Positions 37,295 through 51,100 are shown, numbered from the stretch's first letter. The stretch: 64,000 nt of DNA from Otis tarda (GCA_026413225.1 CM048554.1:8696001-8760000); one strand, 5' to 3'. Numbers and translations are program-made. Notes: generated from the letters alone by a model not told the origin.

Positions 37295-40200
37295 GTATTG
37301 ATGTTGGGGACTCGCCTTTAGGAAGCGGACCACGCCTGGCCATGCGCTCTCACACAGCACTTGGTATTTCGGCAGTGCCGTGGCGTCTGCCAGGGCTCAC
37401 TGAAGTGCCGTACGCGTCGTAGTCCCAAGCCAGGCTCTCGACAACTGGGTGTTCGTAATGAAGCAACAGTTAAAAAGCAACAAATCTAGCACAAATTTTT
37501 TTGTAAGACAAGGCTCTTGTTTCTGAGGAAACTTCTCATTGCTTCTCAGCTGTAGTTCTGTAGCTAACTGCATACATTAGGCTTGCTTATCCTCTAACAA
37601 TAGGAGTAATGAGAATATCTGATAGATTCTAACAGGCATATTGGCATACATTTTTAGTGGTCAGCAGTCCCCCCTCACTGAAATGTGGGAATACCTGTGT
37701 GCTCCTCATTTGTTTTAGTGCCATGCAAAAGCAGTGAGCATGGCATGAGCTAACCTGCTTTGCATCATTGCGTTAGAGACGTTGCCTTGCAGTTACTGGA
37801 GCCATCTCCAGAGAGAGATGACTTCAACTTCGTGCTGGGAAACTTTAGCTCCTCACAGTGTGCTAAAAAAGAAAATCTCTTGCCCTTATCGGTCTGTATA
37901 TTCAATGTCTGTGCAGAAACATCCACTTATGACTCATGCTTGGCTTGTAATCTAAAGTGATCAAGGTAATTTATTTGCTGTTGTTTGTGAACTGGGTGGC
38001 TGGATCAGCCTAGTACTACTTAGATGTTTCTTCAGGGTGCTTCAGAGAGAGATCTGGAAGTGGAAACAGCTTTGCTGAGAAATTACTTATTAACTTGTCA
38101 AGATAATTCTGTTGAATAAGCTTAACTTGGGGCTTTGCTTGTAGCATGTTAAGTGCCCTGTAAACTACTAAGTCTCCATTATGAAATGATGTGGTTATTA
38201 TTTTTATATGTAGGATTTCAAATTACTTGTAAAGCTTACAAATGTGGGGTTTTTTTTAATACAGTTTTTGAAGTTATTTTTAAGGAAACAGTTTTGATAA
38301 GATTTTTTTTTAAATAGTATTGTGTTTGGTCAGGAGCAGCTGGAGAAAGTGACAGTGGGCTGGTATTAACAAGTCTCAACAGCAATAAACAAGAGGCAGT
38401 GCTCTTATGTTGCTGAAATATTTCAAATATAAGATTTGTGAGTTAGAATAATCACACAAATACAGAGGATTTATTTAGCTTGATTGGATAAGATCAAAGT
38501 TTAATTTGGCATGTAGTCAGGTGATTATAAATAGTAAAAATTAATCCATTGCAAGAGTAAGGTACAGTGTGATCATACAAAAACACACTTGGATCCAGAA
38601 TATGAAAAAATATTTCATGTGCATCAGAGTATTGATGAAACAGTTACAAATAAAATCTGCAAATTTAATTATCCTTTAAGTAGTTACTGTTTTGCTGTGT
38701 TCTTGTTTTAAGTCATACCTTTTTACTATTGTGTGTTACAGTATGGATTTTCTGATCTTTGATGACTGTCATACATCATACTTGGATATGTGAGAGTGTG
38801 TGAGGGTGTTTTTCATTTGTACATGAAAAAAATGTATATACACATCCTTTTGTAATTTTTACTCTCTTAGAATGGTAGAATGGATGGTGGCACAACTTTT
38901 TCACTATATGAATACTCAAGGTATGAAACCAAGCATTATACACCAGTTTAGAAAAACTGGGCAAATAAACTTGTACTCATGCAGCAGTTTTGTCTAAACC
39001 TGTAACATCACTGTGTGAGCTAAAGCTGGCAAAAAATACTGTCCTTGAAGGTCCACAAACTCTGTAGAAGTGGACATTTGCATATAATCTGTTATAATCT
39101 ATTTTTTTCGTATTGTTAACAGAACTGAAGAGGTCCTTATATGCATTATTCTCACAGTTTGGTCATGTGGTTGACATTGTGGCTTTAAAGACTATGAAGA
39201 TGAGAGGACAGGCTTTTGTTATATTTAAAGAACTTGGATCATCTACCAATGCTTTGAGACAACTACAAGGCTTTCCGTTTTATGGGAAACCAATGGTAAG
39301 TTATTTCATTAGCTTTTTAAATGGAAAAAAAAGAAGTTGCTATGGTATGATACAGAGTTTTGGTATGTGCACCTTGTGAGTTAACTATCACATGTACTGT
39401 TATTCAGTCGCGTCACATCGTGATGAATACGAGTATTTGTGCAAGCTAGAGGTATGCCGGAGAAACTGTAGTTGAAACGTACATGGAAGTTGAACTTAGC
39501 ATTTAGGTTTCCTCAGGGATGGCTTTGTGTTTTTCTATGCTGAATTAAAGTTTTTAAGATCTTGAATATTTCCTTTTTACTCATCATGTCTTCTGTTGAA
39601 CCGATTAAACTCATTCTGCAATATTACTGAAATTAGGTGCTTTCATTTAATTTATCTAGAGTAACCTTAATTAGTATTATATTCATAGTAAATAGCTAGA
39701 ATATGATGCTTCCTTTTTGAGGTAATAGTGAGTAGAGTGAAGATCTCTGCAGTTTTACTTTCCAGAAATCAACAGATGTGCCCAGTGATTTGGTTTTTTT
39801 TAAATTGATGGCTCATTCTGCTTGTGCATGCATCAGATCACCAAACCAAATAACTGAATTTCAGTATAACTTCAGTGAAGCAAAAACACTGCTGTTTGAT
39901 AGAAGGTGATTTAGTAATGTACTTGGTAACGTGCAGAATAGCACAACAATTGACACACTTTTGTTACTGCCTGCTTGTATAACTAGGCATCTCTTAATTC
40001 TGCAACTATTTTTGAGGCGTAACAATACATGCAAATTGCCCACTTGATTTCAGTGGTGGATGGGTATGTTAACGCTCTTTGAGCATTAAGCACAGAGAGT
40101 TCTTGCACTGCTGATCCTTGAGTTTTTTTTCATTAAGACTCAGATTCCCAAATGAAATCTTTAACAAGGAATCCTGCAAGCTCAGTTCTGTTGTATACCA

Positions 40201-43200
40201 TTAAAAGATTTTTCTGCTCAATAAAACTCAATAGGAAATAAAAAGATGAAGGCTTCATAAGCTTTCAGGTGTACTTCCCTCTTTGAATATTGCCTGCGGC
40301 ATGCATACGTTAAACAAAACCACTAAACAAAACATAACCACTAAACAAAAGCATGAGGACAAAAATCTTAAACTGCTGTGTAATTCTGTATCGAGGTAGT
40401 CTCTGATAGTAAAAGCAATAGGATTATGTGCATATGTAATGTTCCACACCAGTATACTCATAGCTGAATCTGCTCACCCCCCAACTAGTGCATTGGGCAG
40501 CCTCTCTCAGAAAACCAGCACCATTGTGCTACTGACACAATTTATGCAATCCAGGTTGGATTAAGGCAGTTTGGATTAAATTCTTTCTATTTAAGAACTC
40601 AATTTTCTGCAGAGATCAGAGAAATCACTGTAAAATTTTAACTCACCTTAAAATGGGGTCAAAAAACCTCTCAGTTTTTTTAATAGAAGCTAGTGCCAGT
40701 TTTGTCAAATGTCCTTGTATTGCTTTGTATGTCTGTTACCTTGACAGATGTTTAAAAAGATGCTGTTAGATGAACAGAGTTCCAATTTCAATGAGTTAAA
40801 ATAGGTAATTTCTATCTTAGGTGTTACTTTTTTCAGAGTTAGGTAGTTATGCTCAGAATTCATTATGAGGATTAGATACTCTGTAAGCATGCCTACCAGT
40901 TCATAACAATATTTTTAATATAAGAAGTTCCTGGAAAAAAAATGTGTAAATGCACAGTAGAATGCAGTTAATGAAAGTGATGCAAAATGTTCAGTATTAT
41001 TAACTGCAAAATGTACTGGTTTGGTTTTTTTCTTTTAAAAAAGCGTATTCAGTATGCAAAAACAGACTCTGATATCATCTCTAAAATGCGTGGTACTTTT
41101 GCTGATAAGGAAAAAAGGAAGGAAAAGAAGAAGGCCAAATCTCTGGAGCAGTCAGCAAATGCAGCAAATAAAAAGGTTATCCAGGTAAGCTGCTTCTCTG
41201 TTTACAAAAGAAAAATCAAACACAAAAGCTATTTTAATTTTTCTTTTTTTTTTTTTTTTTTTCCTTTTTAGACTAAGTATTGCCTTTTTGGTACTTTTGC
41301 GATTCCCGAAGTTCTTGTCTATTGAGATCTAGTGCTCTTGAACACTCACTTGAAGTTGAAGGAGAGAGGGCTGATTATATAGTCCTTGCTGTTCCTTTTT
41401 TTTTTTTTTCCCTCCTTTCATATTACCAGGTGAAATTAAAGATGTAGGGCAAAAGTACAAGCAACCAAAGTAGAAATGGAAAAAAAAGGAGGAGTGTGTG
41501 CTTATGTTTTAATGTCAGCTTCAAGTGCTCAACCAGCTTTTCCCTTCTGTGTTTTAATGCTCTATTTGCTCTGTAAACACTGAAGAATGGTAAACGGGAA
41601 CAAGATAATTCATTTACAGTTAGATGAAAAGGAGTTGGCTTGTCATGTATCCCCACTAAGGGTTGGCCTGGCCTAAACTAACAACATCTAGTAATTTATG
41701 TGCTGAAGTATAGGTGAAATCCTCAAAGCACAGTGTTTGAATATTTTGTTATTTAACAACACTTCCTGCTAAGGCAGCAATTGGTACCAAGAAGAGATAA
41801 GAATATTCATAGAAAGCAACATTTTCTAGGTAGGATATTCGCATTTCTCAGAATTTAATAGAAAATCAATCGTATACAAATCTCTTAAGAAGAAATAATT
41901 GCTACTAGCTATAATGGTAATAGCTTTAGTTATCCTTGCAAACCTGGAGTCTTCAGTGGAAACACCTATTTTTCTCCTATTAGCTATGTCCTGTCTAGGC
42001 CTCCTTTTTCAAAACTACTTCCTTCCTGTCTATTAAACCCAAATTTATCATGTGAATAAATACTGATTTGCTGTATCTGCTGACTCGGCCATTAGTCAGA
42101 TCAGATACTACAGATGGTTTTTCTTTGATTGCCTGGTTTTGGAGTCCAGCAAAATTCACATGCTTTGTTTCTCTTTAGGGAGGTATCTCATAAGCAACAA
42201 ATGTTCCTTGGATTGTAGCTTAAAAAAAACCTTAACATACTTCTTGAGTTGTGAAGTAACATGCTGATGTGTGCTTATGTATTTCTAACAAAACACCTTT
42301 GTAAAACTCCTTTATACTTATTTACTAGGGAGCAACACAAAATTCAGCCACTGCCCCAGGGACTGCAGCACAGAATCAGCAGGTAATCCTTTTTGTTTCT
42401 GACTAAAAGCACTAATGTTTAAAATTATTCTCTATGAATAATGGTTTGTTACACATGGAAACGTGAGGATATATTTTACAGCTTCCTTTTTGTTTTGTGA
42501 GACGTTTGTCTAACAGCTAAATCACAGTAAACACACAAGATATCCCACTTTTACTATATCTGGTTGATATGAAATGAAAATCTGCAGTTTCTCAATATTT
42601 TACAGAAAACTGCACTATTAACAAATCCCACTCGATTCTTAAATTTGGACTGTGATTTGTATCAGTTGGAGAATTCTTACATTTTTTTCATTGTTAATAA
42701 ATTCCCTTTAACTCATTTTGTTCTTGTAATAGAAAAGGAGAAGGAAGACTACACAGGGTGCCAAAATATCTGCCTAAAAGCTTCCTTTCAGGAACTTGGG
42801 AGTCGCCTGCTCACTTTTTCTTTTTTTTTTTCTCCTAAGTGTTTTACTTTCCGAAGGATTGTGTGGGGATGTAGCAACAAGTCCCTACACTTCATGTGCA
42901 TTAGAAGTGGAGGTACTAAAGAGCGGGGATTTGCGGGAGGGCAAATACAGGGTAGGCAAAGATGTTTTTCTGTAGTATGTCTTAAGTAGTATCATTGAGA
43001 ATTGCAAATATAATCCGCAGGGGAAAATTTTTTGCTTCTGGACTGGGTTTTTGTTCAGGTATCATTGGTAACAAAGCGCACGATATGTATGTGTCAGTTT
43101 GCATTGAAGCACAACACTGAGCATTTAGGTATTTGTTTGGACCTTGGAGGTTTATTTTCTAATGACATTGTCTGTAATATTTACATCAGCTGAAGGAAGT

Positions 43201-44732
43201 TGTTCTGCCGAGGTATTAACTTACTTGGCACCATTATTACAATGTTTGAAGTTGTGGTGTCCAGTTCCTTTTTATTTTTATAATTTCCTTGATGACTTAG
43301 GAAATTTCCAACCTTTCAGTCCAGTGTTAGCAAACTGACTACTCAGCCTTGCAGATTGCTACAAATTCATATTAGCAGGCAAATCTGTTCGATAAAGACT
43401 CTAAAGCTTAAAATCTAATGGGGTGTCGAATTAATGAATTTAAGTAGAACACTGTGGTAAAACCATGTGTATTTTGTGGGTTTCAGTTGCCCAGAGATAC
43501 TCAGTATTTTGGTACTACTGCAGATGTACAGGGTGTTGATCTTGGCCTCCAACTGCTCTTCCAGAAGGATACGAGTCTTTCATAGGTTCCTCCACTGCCA
43601 CACAGTTGTCTTGGACAGACAGTGGTTAGGCACATGTGTCCCACCCCTGGCAGTGCTGAGTGTACTGCAGTATCAGCTGTTCAGTTGTCAAGTTTAAATA
43701 TCACATCTAAGACAGTATGTTACTGTGACTTCTGTGGAAATAAGAGCCTCTCCAAATTGATATATTTGTGTAAAAGAACCAAGGGGCTCTGTCTGCATAT
43801 TGCATAAAGGTATACTGAAGTCCAGCCATAGTGTTACGAGCAAAACTAAGGATATGTGAGTCTTGGTTCAGATAATCATGCAGACAGATGCAGAAGAACA
43901 GATAAACAGTGTATAATCTTCTGAGCTTTGATCTTATTATTGTTGCAGGTGCCTGATAACCCACCAAACTATATCCTTTTCCTTAATAACTTGCCTGAGG
44001 AAACAAATGAGATGATGCTGTCCATGTTATTCAATCAGTAAGTTTTGAGTAGAAGGGACTTCTCCTTTGAATTCTTCTGTTACGTATGTGCTTTTTCTCA
44101 GTTGGCAGGCTGACTTTGTAGAAATCACAGTTTCTTCTGAAGGTCTTTCAGTTCTTTGTATTACTGCCAAGATTAGAGATGTCAGTTCTGATGACTTGGT
44201 GCAGAAAGCAAATCCGATTTTTTTTTTTTTTTTTTTTTTAGCCTGTTTTGATTGTGTAAGTTACCTTCTATCAATCTGCACCAGATTTAAGCTGGTGACT
44301 GTAATATTAAACAGTTCATGACAGCAGGGAGCAGTTTTAAAACTAGCTTTGTTGCTTCCATATGTGCGCAAGACTAATAAATTGCTTCCATGTAATGATC
44401 TTTAATTGAGGCTTGGTTCTAAGGACTGGATGTATAAAACCCTTGAATTTAAATCTTTCATTAGGAGTAAATATTATAGTGTTAGATGCTTATGATAAAG
44501 TCTTACAGCTCCTGAAGAGAGATACATATCAAACTAGGAAATATTATCTGACCCTTTCACCTTATTTTGAAGGTTTCCTGGATTCAAAGAAGTACGCTTA
44601 GTGCCTGGACGCCATGACATTGCATTTGTGGAGTTTGAAAATGAGAATCAAGCAGGAGCTGCTCGGGATGCTCTTCAAGGATTCAAAATTACTCCATCTC
44701 ATGCCATGAAAATTACTTATGCAAAGAAATAA
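37231..44732 (+). CDS. SNRPB2: SNRPB2, U2 small nuclear ribonucleoprotein B'' (complete, six coding exons)
   Basis: Joined exons 37231-37294, 39123-39295, 41044-41184, 42329-42382, 43949-44037 and 44573-44732 give 681 nt, 226 residues and a TAA stop; all five introns have GT/AG ends and the phases agree. The protein is U2B'', which binds stem-loop IV of U2 snRNA together with U2A' in the spliceosome. RRM1 (about residues 7-80) has RNP2 TIYINN and RNP1 RGQAFVIF (49-56). A Lys-rich linker (about 100-115) and an Ala/Gln/Thr-rich linker follow. RRM2 (about 150-226) has YILFLNNL and HDIAFVEF (188-195), and the chain ends ITYAKK. Human U2B'' is 225 residues and very similar. The U1A paralogue SNRPA is longer, with a Pro-rich linker. 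Start chosen because [13 protein letters not shown] is the known N-terminus. A poly(A) signal follows at 44929. Confidence 0.96.
39123..39295 (+). CDS. SNRPB2: SNRPB2 exon coding most of RRM1
   Basis: Acceptor TTGTTAACAG, donor ATG|GTAAGT. 173 nt, residues 22-79, including RNP1 RGQAFVIF. Completes codon 22 (Glu) from the previous exon. Confidence 0.95.
41044..41184 (+). CDS. SNRPB2: SNRPB2 exon coding RRM1 end and Lys-rich linker
   Basis: Acceptor TTTTAAAAAAG is weak for a polypyrimidine tract, but the in-frame [17 protein letters not shown] is unmistakable. Donor CCAG|GTAAGC. 141 nt, residues 80-126. The basic stretch [12 protein letters not shown]-like follows ADKE. An alternative donor nine bases earlier (AAAG|GTTATC) is poor. 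Confidence 0.93.
42329..42382 (+). CDS. SNRPB2: SNRPB2 54-nt linker exon
   Basis: Acceptor TTTACTAG, donor CAGCAG|GTAATC. Codes [18 protein letters not shown] (residues 127-144), the flexible low-complexity linker between the RRMs. Both ends are phase 0, so skipping it would keep the frame. The linker is the least conserved part of the protein. Confidence 0.88.
43949..44037 (+). CDS. SNRPB2: SNRPB2 exon coding RRM2 first half
   Basis: Acceptor TTGTTGCAG, donor AATCA|GTAAGT. 89 nt, residues 145-173 plus two bases; carries RNP2 YILFLNNL and [12 protein letters not shown]. Confidence 0.95.
44573..44732 (+). CDS. SNRPB2: SNRPB2 last coding exon, RRM2 second half
   Basis: Acceptor TTTTGAAG. Begins by completing Gln174, then [20 protein letters not shown] and on to ITYAKK and TAA at 44730-44732. 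The 3' UTR continues to about 44955. Confidence 0.95.
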
Positions 44733-44928
44733 GCAGATGCTCCTATAAAGGACTTCTGTGGATAGTTGGTTTTTTAATATGATGATACTTTCATCAGCTA
44801 GCATGCTTGCTGTTCTCTGCAGAAAGTTTAAGACTTGCGTAAAAGTGCCACAATGGCCAGGACAGATGTAGGATTTCCACAGATCTACTGGATAGTAATT
44901 TTTTGTGTTGAAATACTAATTTTTATAA

Positions 44929-44934
44929 AATAAA
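44929..44934 (+). terminator. SNRPB2: SNRPB2 poly(A) signal
   Basis: AATAAA about 197 nt after the stop codon, followed by a T/G-rich segment (GTTTATGCTGTTTTC). Cleavage is expected about 15-25 nt downstream. Confidence 0.8.
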
Positions 44935-44955
44935 TTCAGTTTATGCTGTTTTCAA

Positions 44956-47900
44956 GCCATGTTTTCCTTTGAATTTGTCATATTGTTGATCTGTCTATCT
45001 TGCAGGGTTTAACTGCTTTTAAGGTGATGCTCATTTCTCAGAAGTGAGTGCTGGAAAAATAGCTATCTTTGCAGAGCAAAAAGCGTGAGCAGGAATGCTA
45101 AACATCAGCATGTGGAGAATAAATGCAACACTTAATCTTCAGTCTCATTATCAAGGGGACAGCTGCTTTTCAGCAAGAATGATTTTGTCACTTAGGAAAA
45201 ACAACTGATAATTAGTGGAATTTTTTTTCCAGGTATGGGTAGAAATTTATTACAATTTGACAGCCACTGTTGTTCAACTTGGTTTTGTCTTTATAATGAT
45301 AGCTAGTAGTAGAAGCAGGTCCACAGAAGAAACAGATAAAATTTTACCTGTTATCTTCTCTTCTGCTCTTTCCAGCCCTATTACCAGTGATTTTAATAAA
45401 TGATTTAGGAAGAGCTTTCTTTTTACAAAGAAAATGCAGATGAGCCTGATGATCTGTTTTAGGCAGGTTTTTCCAAAACACGTGTCATAATACTTATGCA
45501 TAATTTTTGTGGTTGGTTTTTGCTTAGGGTTTTTTTCCAATTTGTGAAAAACCTTTACAGGTCTTGTGTGACATGAAATACACTGAATGCAGTTCAGTAA
45601 TCAGATGTTGTATTGTGAGTTGTAACTGTTCTAAATATTTGGGTGCAAAAATAACTTCAAAAGCCTGAAGTGTTTTGTTCAGATGATGGAAGACCTAGAA
45701 AGATATTTTAGGTTAAGGGAATAATGAAGTTTACTTAAAATATTATTGTATTTCTGGTGAATCTTGCAGTAGCTGTTGCATATTGTTGGCTAGGAGAATT
45801 GCAATCAAAGCCTTGAAGATTAATGCTTGAGAGGAAGCAGTTGCACAGTGCTTTGTCATGTTGCGCCATTCCTCGCTTCTTGAACATTCTGCGAGGTCAC
45901 GAACTATCAGCTAAAGAAGTAGTGGGATAGAGTTAGCGTGATTTCCTTTAGAAGTAGTTCAGGCAAGTATTAAGAGTAGCTGATGTTCAGGCAAGAAACT
46001 ACAACAAAGAATGCTATAAGCATTCAAATACAAATGCAAAGCATTGTAGCTACACTGCAAGTGTTGAGGTTTTTTTCTGTTTCCAAAATAATTTGGTCAA
46101 TGGCAGTGGGAGGAAGAATGCTGGAGGCTGTAGCCTTTCCTCTATGACTGTGGCTCGGTGTAGTCCCTTCCTGTGTTGCGTGAGCTCAGCTGTAGGTGTA
46201 CAGCATCTGTTTCCCCTAGCTTGTGTTCTGAAACAATTGAGATTTGACTTAAACTTCTCTTTGGAGAAGTGCTGCACCTTCAGGGAAGCATGATTGCTTT
46301 TTATAAAATCTTGGTATGCTTCATAGTTCTGACATGTCCGCTCAGTTTCTGAGCAAGTGTTATGTTATCTGTAAGCATAAAACTAGGTACAGAAACCACC
46401 TTTTTCATACAAGAGCTGAAAAATCTTTCATCTTCTGCTCCCAGAGTATATTGGAAGATGATGTCCCATCCACAGTCATCTCAATTAGTGTACTATCTCC
46501 ATATATGTATTTTTTCATACTTTTTAGTGATTTTTTGCGTATGGGTGTGATTTCACAAGTATTCTAATACTTGCGAGTGAAAATTGTTTCAATGTACCTG
46601 TAAAGGAGCAAAAGTGACTATATTATTTAATCATGAACTTTACGTTTTTCCTTCTGTAGTCATAACTTTGTAGGTATTAATTATGCTGTCCTTGCATCCC
46701 ACTAGTCTGTCTACATGAGACTACCATTGCATTCCACTGCTGTTCACCTGTGTGCACTTAGAAGGGTTTGTGTGGAGCTGTCTGCAAAGGACGTTAGACG
46801 TTACATATGGGACGCTGGAGGAAAGAGTAATGAACTGGACGATTAGTGGAGACTATGGTGAAGTCAGCTGTAATAGGAAGGTGATACTAGAAAATGCAAG
46901 ATACTATTTCTTTAAAAGAGAGTGTGGAATTTTTTATGACAGGTGACAGCTTCCTCTGTTCTGCTTGTACTGAAAGCTTGTATAGCCAGCAGCTCTTCAG
47001 GCCTCCTCGTGAATCAGGAAGCACTGGTTTTCTGGAGTGGCGTTTTGGGAATTCCCAAGCTTCCCTGTGGTCATTTTTAAGGACTGATCCAGACCAGCCT
47101 TCTGTACCCTCACAGCTGTGATGTGAATCACTTGGTGCAGTACCTCGGGTGCTTCTTCCTTTTGTGCGTGTGTGTGCATCTATTTTAATTAAAATACTCC
47201 CTACAAGTCTTACGTCACGTACGCTAGGACAAGATTTTGGGAAGTTAGGGGAATTCTAGGTGTCCTCTCCAAGGCGTAAAGAGGATGTTTTAAGTCCACC
47301 TGTGGCACTACATGTTGTTCAGCATCATGCATCTGCAAACTCTTAACAGAGTTCAGCTATGTAAATAAAAGTGAAATGGTCGCTGTCCCGGCATAACCTG
47401 TGTGTTTTGCTCTCAATTATATCTCCCTGTGGAAGGGTTGTTGCCTACACAAGTATGCAATGCTTGAACTCTTAGGTATCAAATTTAAATTGCTGAACTG
47501 CAAAGCCTTTTTACTGAATTTCAAGTCCCTAATGGTTTGTTTACATTTGCGTCCATGTGTTAGGGTCCTAGTGGGTCCTTTCTGTAGACTGTGAGAGGAG
47601 TCTCTGCCACTGAGGGCTTATGGTCCAGTGAAGATTATGCTTGTCAGTGAGCATCTGTGAAAATGAAGAACTTGAGGATTTGGAAGGATGTAATTTCCTT
47701 TGCTGCTTACCAGGGTCTGACTTAATTTTCATTCTCAAACTTTGCTTGAAGTAAGATATTAAGACTGTGGACAACTACAGGAAGGCTTTAAAATGTTTAA
47801 ATAATACAGTTACTGATTGAAATGTTAATGCAGAATGGCTTTGGGACGGGATTTGGTTTCGTGAGTGGACCCTGATGTCTTCGTCTTGCCTGCGGCTCCT

Positions 47901-47971
47901 CTGGTGGGGTGGAATGTCACCCCAACCCCTTCCCATTGGCTCAGTGTGTTTGTCCAGATGTCTGCCTCTTC
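44956..47971. other. Intergenic spacer between SNRPB2 and OTOR, nothing recognised
   Basis: About 3 kb of single-copy-looking AT-rich DNA with no repeat family and no exon that I can support. Short open frames on both strands lack motifs. Confidence 0.6.
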
Positions 47972-47979
47972 CATAAAAG
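47972..47979 (+). promoter_or_regulatory. OTOR: TATA-like element of OTOR
   Basis: CATAAAAG lies 57-64 bp upstream of the OTOR ATG. A start about 30 bp downstream would give a 5' UTR of roughly 30 nt. The absence of a CpG island agrees with a tissue-restricted gene. Placement is inference. Confidence 0.45.
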
Positions 47980-48035
47980 ACAGGGATCGCTGGACCTAAC
48001 ACACATTCGGCAAGCACTGCAGCAAAGAAAAAAAA

Positions 48036-48159
48036 ATGACACGACCTGTTTATTTAGTTGGTTTACTTTTGTGTTTTGGATTAATGTGTCCTCTTGTAAC
48101 TGGAATTTTTATGGACAAGCTTGCCAGCAAGAAGCTGTGTGCTGATGACAACTGTGTCT
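48036..48159 (+). CDS. OTOR: OTOR exon 1, signal peptide and first disulfide loop
   Basis: ATG at 48036, donor GTCT|GTAAGT. 124 nt, residues 1-41 plus one base. Carries the hydrophobic leader and the Cys35/Cys40 loop. Confidence 0.92.
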
Positions 48160-51100
48160 GTAAGTAATTTTGTTTTAGTTTAATCTCAAAAATGACTACA
48201 GGATTTGTATGCTGTAGTGTGAGTGAAAATTACTCTGCTATTTAGCTCTGTTACATTTGTATTGGCTTGTCAAGGAGTCGGGGAGTTTATGTGGAATGCC
48301 ACATGCAATTTTACTGCGAAAAGGGTTTCATAAGGGACATTTTTCACTCAAGTGAAAGGTAAGTGTAGAGAGAAGGATTGTAACTACCACTATGATGAAA
48401 TGGCACATTCCTAAGTCATTATTTTGCTTACTGGAGAACAGAAAAATGAGCAGGACGAATTCTTGGACTTTTAATTTCAGGATAACTTACTTTTGTCTGT
48501 AGAAATAGTTTTACATGCATTCATACACACACATATATTTATATTTCTCTATATAAAGGTACCTATGTATTTAAATTCATCTACCTCATTCTTGTTTTGG
48601 TTTTTTTTTTCCCTAGACACCATTTCCCTTGCCAGAGCAGAAGAGGATTATAATGCTCCAGACTGCAGATTCATTAATATTAAAAAAGGGCAGTTGATTT
48701 ATGTTTACTCAAAACTAGTGAAAGAAAAAGACTCTGGAGAATTCTGGGCTGGAAGTGTAAGAGGAGATTCTTGTGTATATGAGCAAACCAGAAGTAGATT
48801 AACACACATTTCTGTCAAGAAATGGATGATAATGCTGAGCTATTTGGGGGTTTTAAAGCAGAAACTTAGTTTTCAAAGTGAATGTTTAAACTTAAACTGA
48901 TTGAGGAGTCTTGAGGGTTTTTTTTTTTTATGAAACATCTTTAGTAACTATACGGTAATTATGAAATGAACCTTAACAGAAGGGCTCAACAATTCTTTTC
49001 TGTGGCTGTTTGCTGAAACTATGGAGGAGAAAACTTTTATCACATTTGGTCATGAAACTTGTAAATATAAGGGAAGCAAAGATAAATGTTAGCTGCATTT
49101 ATAAAAATTTCCAGATAAACTACAGGTGGTATTAGTTTACTCCAAAAAAAAGTATGCCTGTATCAGAATTTGTGTTAATGGTTTGTTTCATGTGCCAGCT
49201 AATTGGAAACTAGGAAATCTAAAACCAGAGTAAGAAACACTATTAGTAACTGCTTTTGACTAAATTATAAACTAGCTCAAACCAGATGAGGACTGTTTTA
49301 AGGTACCTAATTATACATCTCCTTGCTTGAAGGTTTATGGAGAACAGTATGAGGACCATATGGGGACATTTGGTTATTTCCCTAGCAGTTTAGTCTCAGA
49401 ACAACATGTCTATCAAGAAGCAAATAAGACTGTTCCTACAACGGTAAGGAATTTGCAAAAGCCCAGCTGGCTATATAATTATAAGAAGCTGTGTAATGCT
49501 AATTTGCTGTAAAAACATCATAATTGTGGCAGTTGATCGTAGCATATCACAGATGCTTAGGGATCTAATCTTTGCGCCTTTATACAGGCAAATAGCCTCA
49601 GTAAAATCCCTAACATAAGCTCTGATACTGCAGAGGCTTGATCCTATGGCTTGATCCTATGAGAGTTCCTATTTATTTGAATAGCATTCCTTCAAGGCCA
49701 CATAAGTTTTACCCAAACCATTTGCCATATGTTGCAAGAGTCTGGATATTGTGCTGTGTACTTTAGGAACACATACAAGCACACCCTCTTTGAATTGTAT
49801 ATATAAATGTATGTTGTCATAGAGAACTTCTGATTTACTCTCTTCTTTTTATGAGAAAGCAAGCATGCTTTCAAAGTTATTGGTACATCTCAAAAAGCTG
49901 AATTAAAAAGCTATTGGAAACACGCTAGTGTTCTGTAAGTAGGCTGTATTTCTGAAAGGGCGATTGTCCATGATTATGTACAGTAGTGTCTCACGCAACA
50001 GACAACTCTTAATTTTACTGAAGATCTGAAACACTTCACAGAGTAAAGGATGGTCCTTTCTCAGAGCCTGGTACGGTTTGCTTTACAACTAACACTTACT
50101 GGTAGCTTATTTCTATGCTTAAAACAAATTGAGTCTTGTGTTTCCAGTTATTACCTTCACCAATATTGAATATTTAGCTATATGACATTTTGAAGTATAC
50201 AGCAAAATACAACAATTAGTGCTTCAATCTTGAAATTGTATATGGCGTTTTTAATCCCAGGTCCAGATTACTAGATGGGATTCATTAATGCAGAAGAAAT
50301 AAGCAAAAGGAAGATTTTTGTTTCATGTTAATTGTTGCTAGGATTTGTGTTATAATGTGTCAGACATGCTTTACTTGAGGAAATGCAAATATTGGATTAG
50401 TGACTGCTTTTCTTGACACTGCATTAGGTTATTTTGAATTTGACCCAGAAGCATTGCAGCAATTAATTAGTCACAGAACATGAAAGAACAACCCTGCTCC
50501 TTGCAGGGGGGTTGGACTAGATGACCTTTGAAGGTCCCTTCCAACCCTAACCATTCTATGATTCTATGATTCTATAAAATACATTTCTAAGCTCTTTTCT
50601 CAACAATATGACAGCCAGCCTGCTGCATGGCAAGCTGAACTGGAAGCAGAGGTAGGTTAAAGCGATGTCTCAGCCTGCAGGCTGACTCAAGGTCCAGAAT
50701 GGCTTGCTGTCATGCTGCAATACAGAACTTAAATTGGAAAGTAATTTTCTTTCACAGAACTACTGACACAGACTTTCATGGTCGTTTCACCCTTACTTCA
50801 CATTCTGACTATGCAGGAACTTTGCAACAAAAACGAAGGGTGATACAGTTACATTCTTTTCCTTCTACTGCTCTCAGTTGAATGTTGCAAACATGAACTT
50901 AAGGATCTGACTCTAAATTCGCATTTAAACAGTCTATAGCCCAGCTTAACTAATCTGTATGTGGGCATGCTGCTTGCTCCAGAAATATCCCTTAAAAGTG
51001 CTGGTTTATACAAAGCTAGTGTTGCACACCACCATAGATGCTTCTAATGCCACCAGCCTTCCATCTGCAAATCAGAAGCCAATCTCTTGCTCACCCAAGC

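Larger units (their letters stand above)
37295..44572 (+). other. SNRPB2: SNRPB2 introns
   Basis: Introns 37295-39122, 39296-41043, 41185-42328, 42383-43948 and 44038-44572. All are AT-rich. No CR1, LTR or intronic snoRNA with clear C/D or H/ACA boxes was recognised. Long T-runs occur at about 41242-41262 and 44219-44240, before splice acceptors or as simple repeats. Confidence 0.7.

Noticed and set aside
36666-37321. Open frames of 109-159 codons on both strands at the SNRPB2 promoter
   Set aside because: Same CpG-island effect; the real coding start is the ATG at 37231.
48493-48900. A 135-codon frame through OTOR exon 2 as a separate protein
   Set aside because: Only residues from 48617-48756 match the family; the rest is intron read-through on both sides of GT/AG sites.
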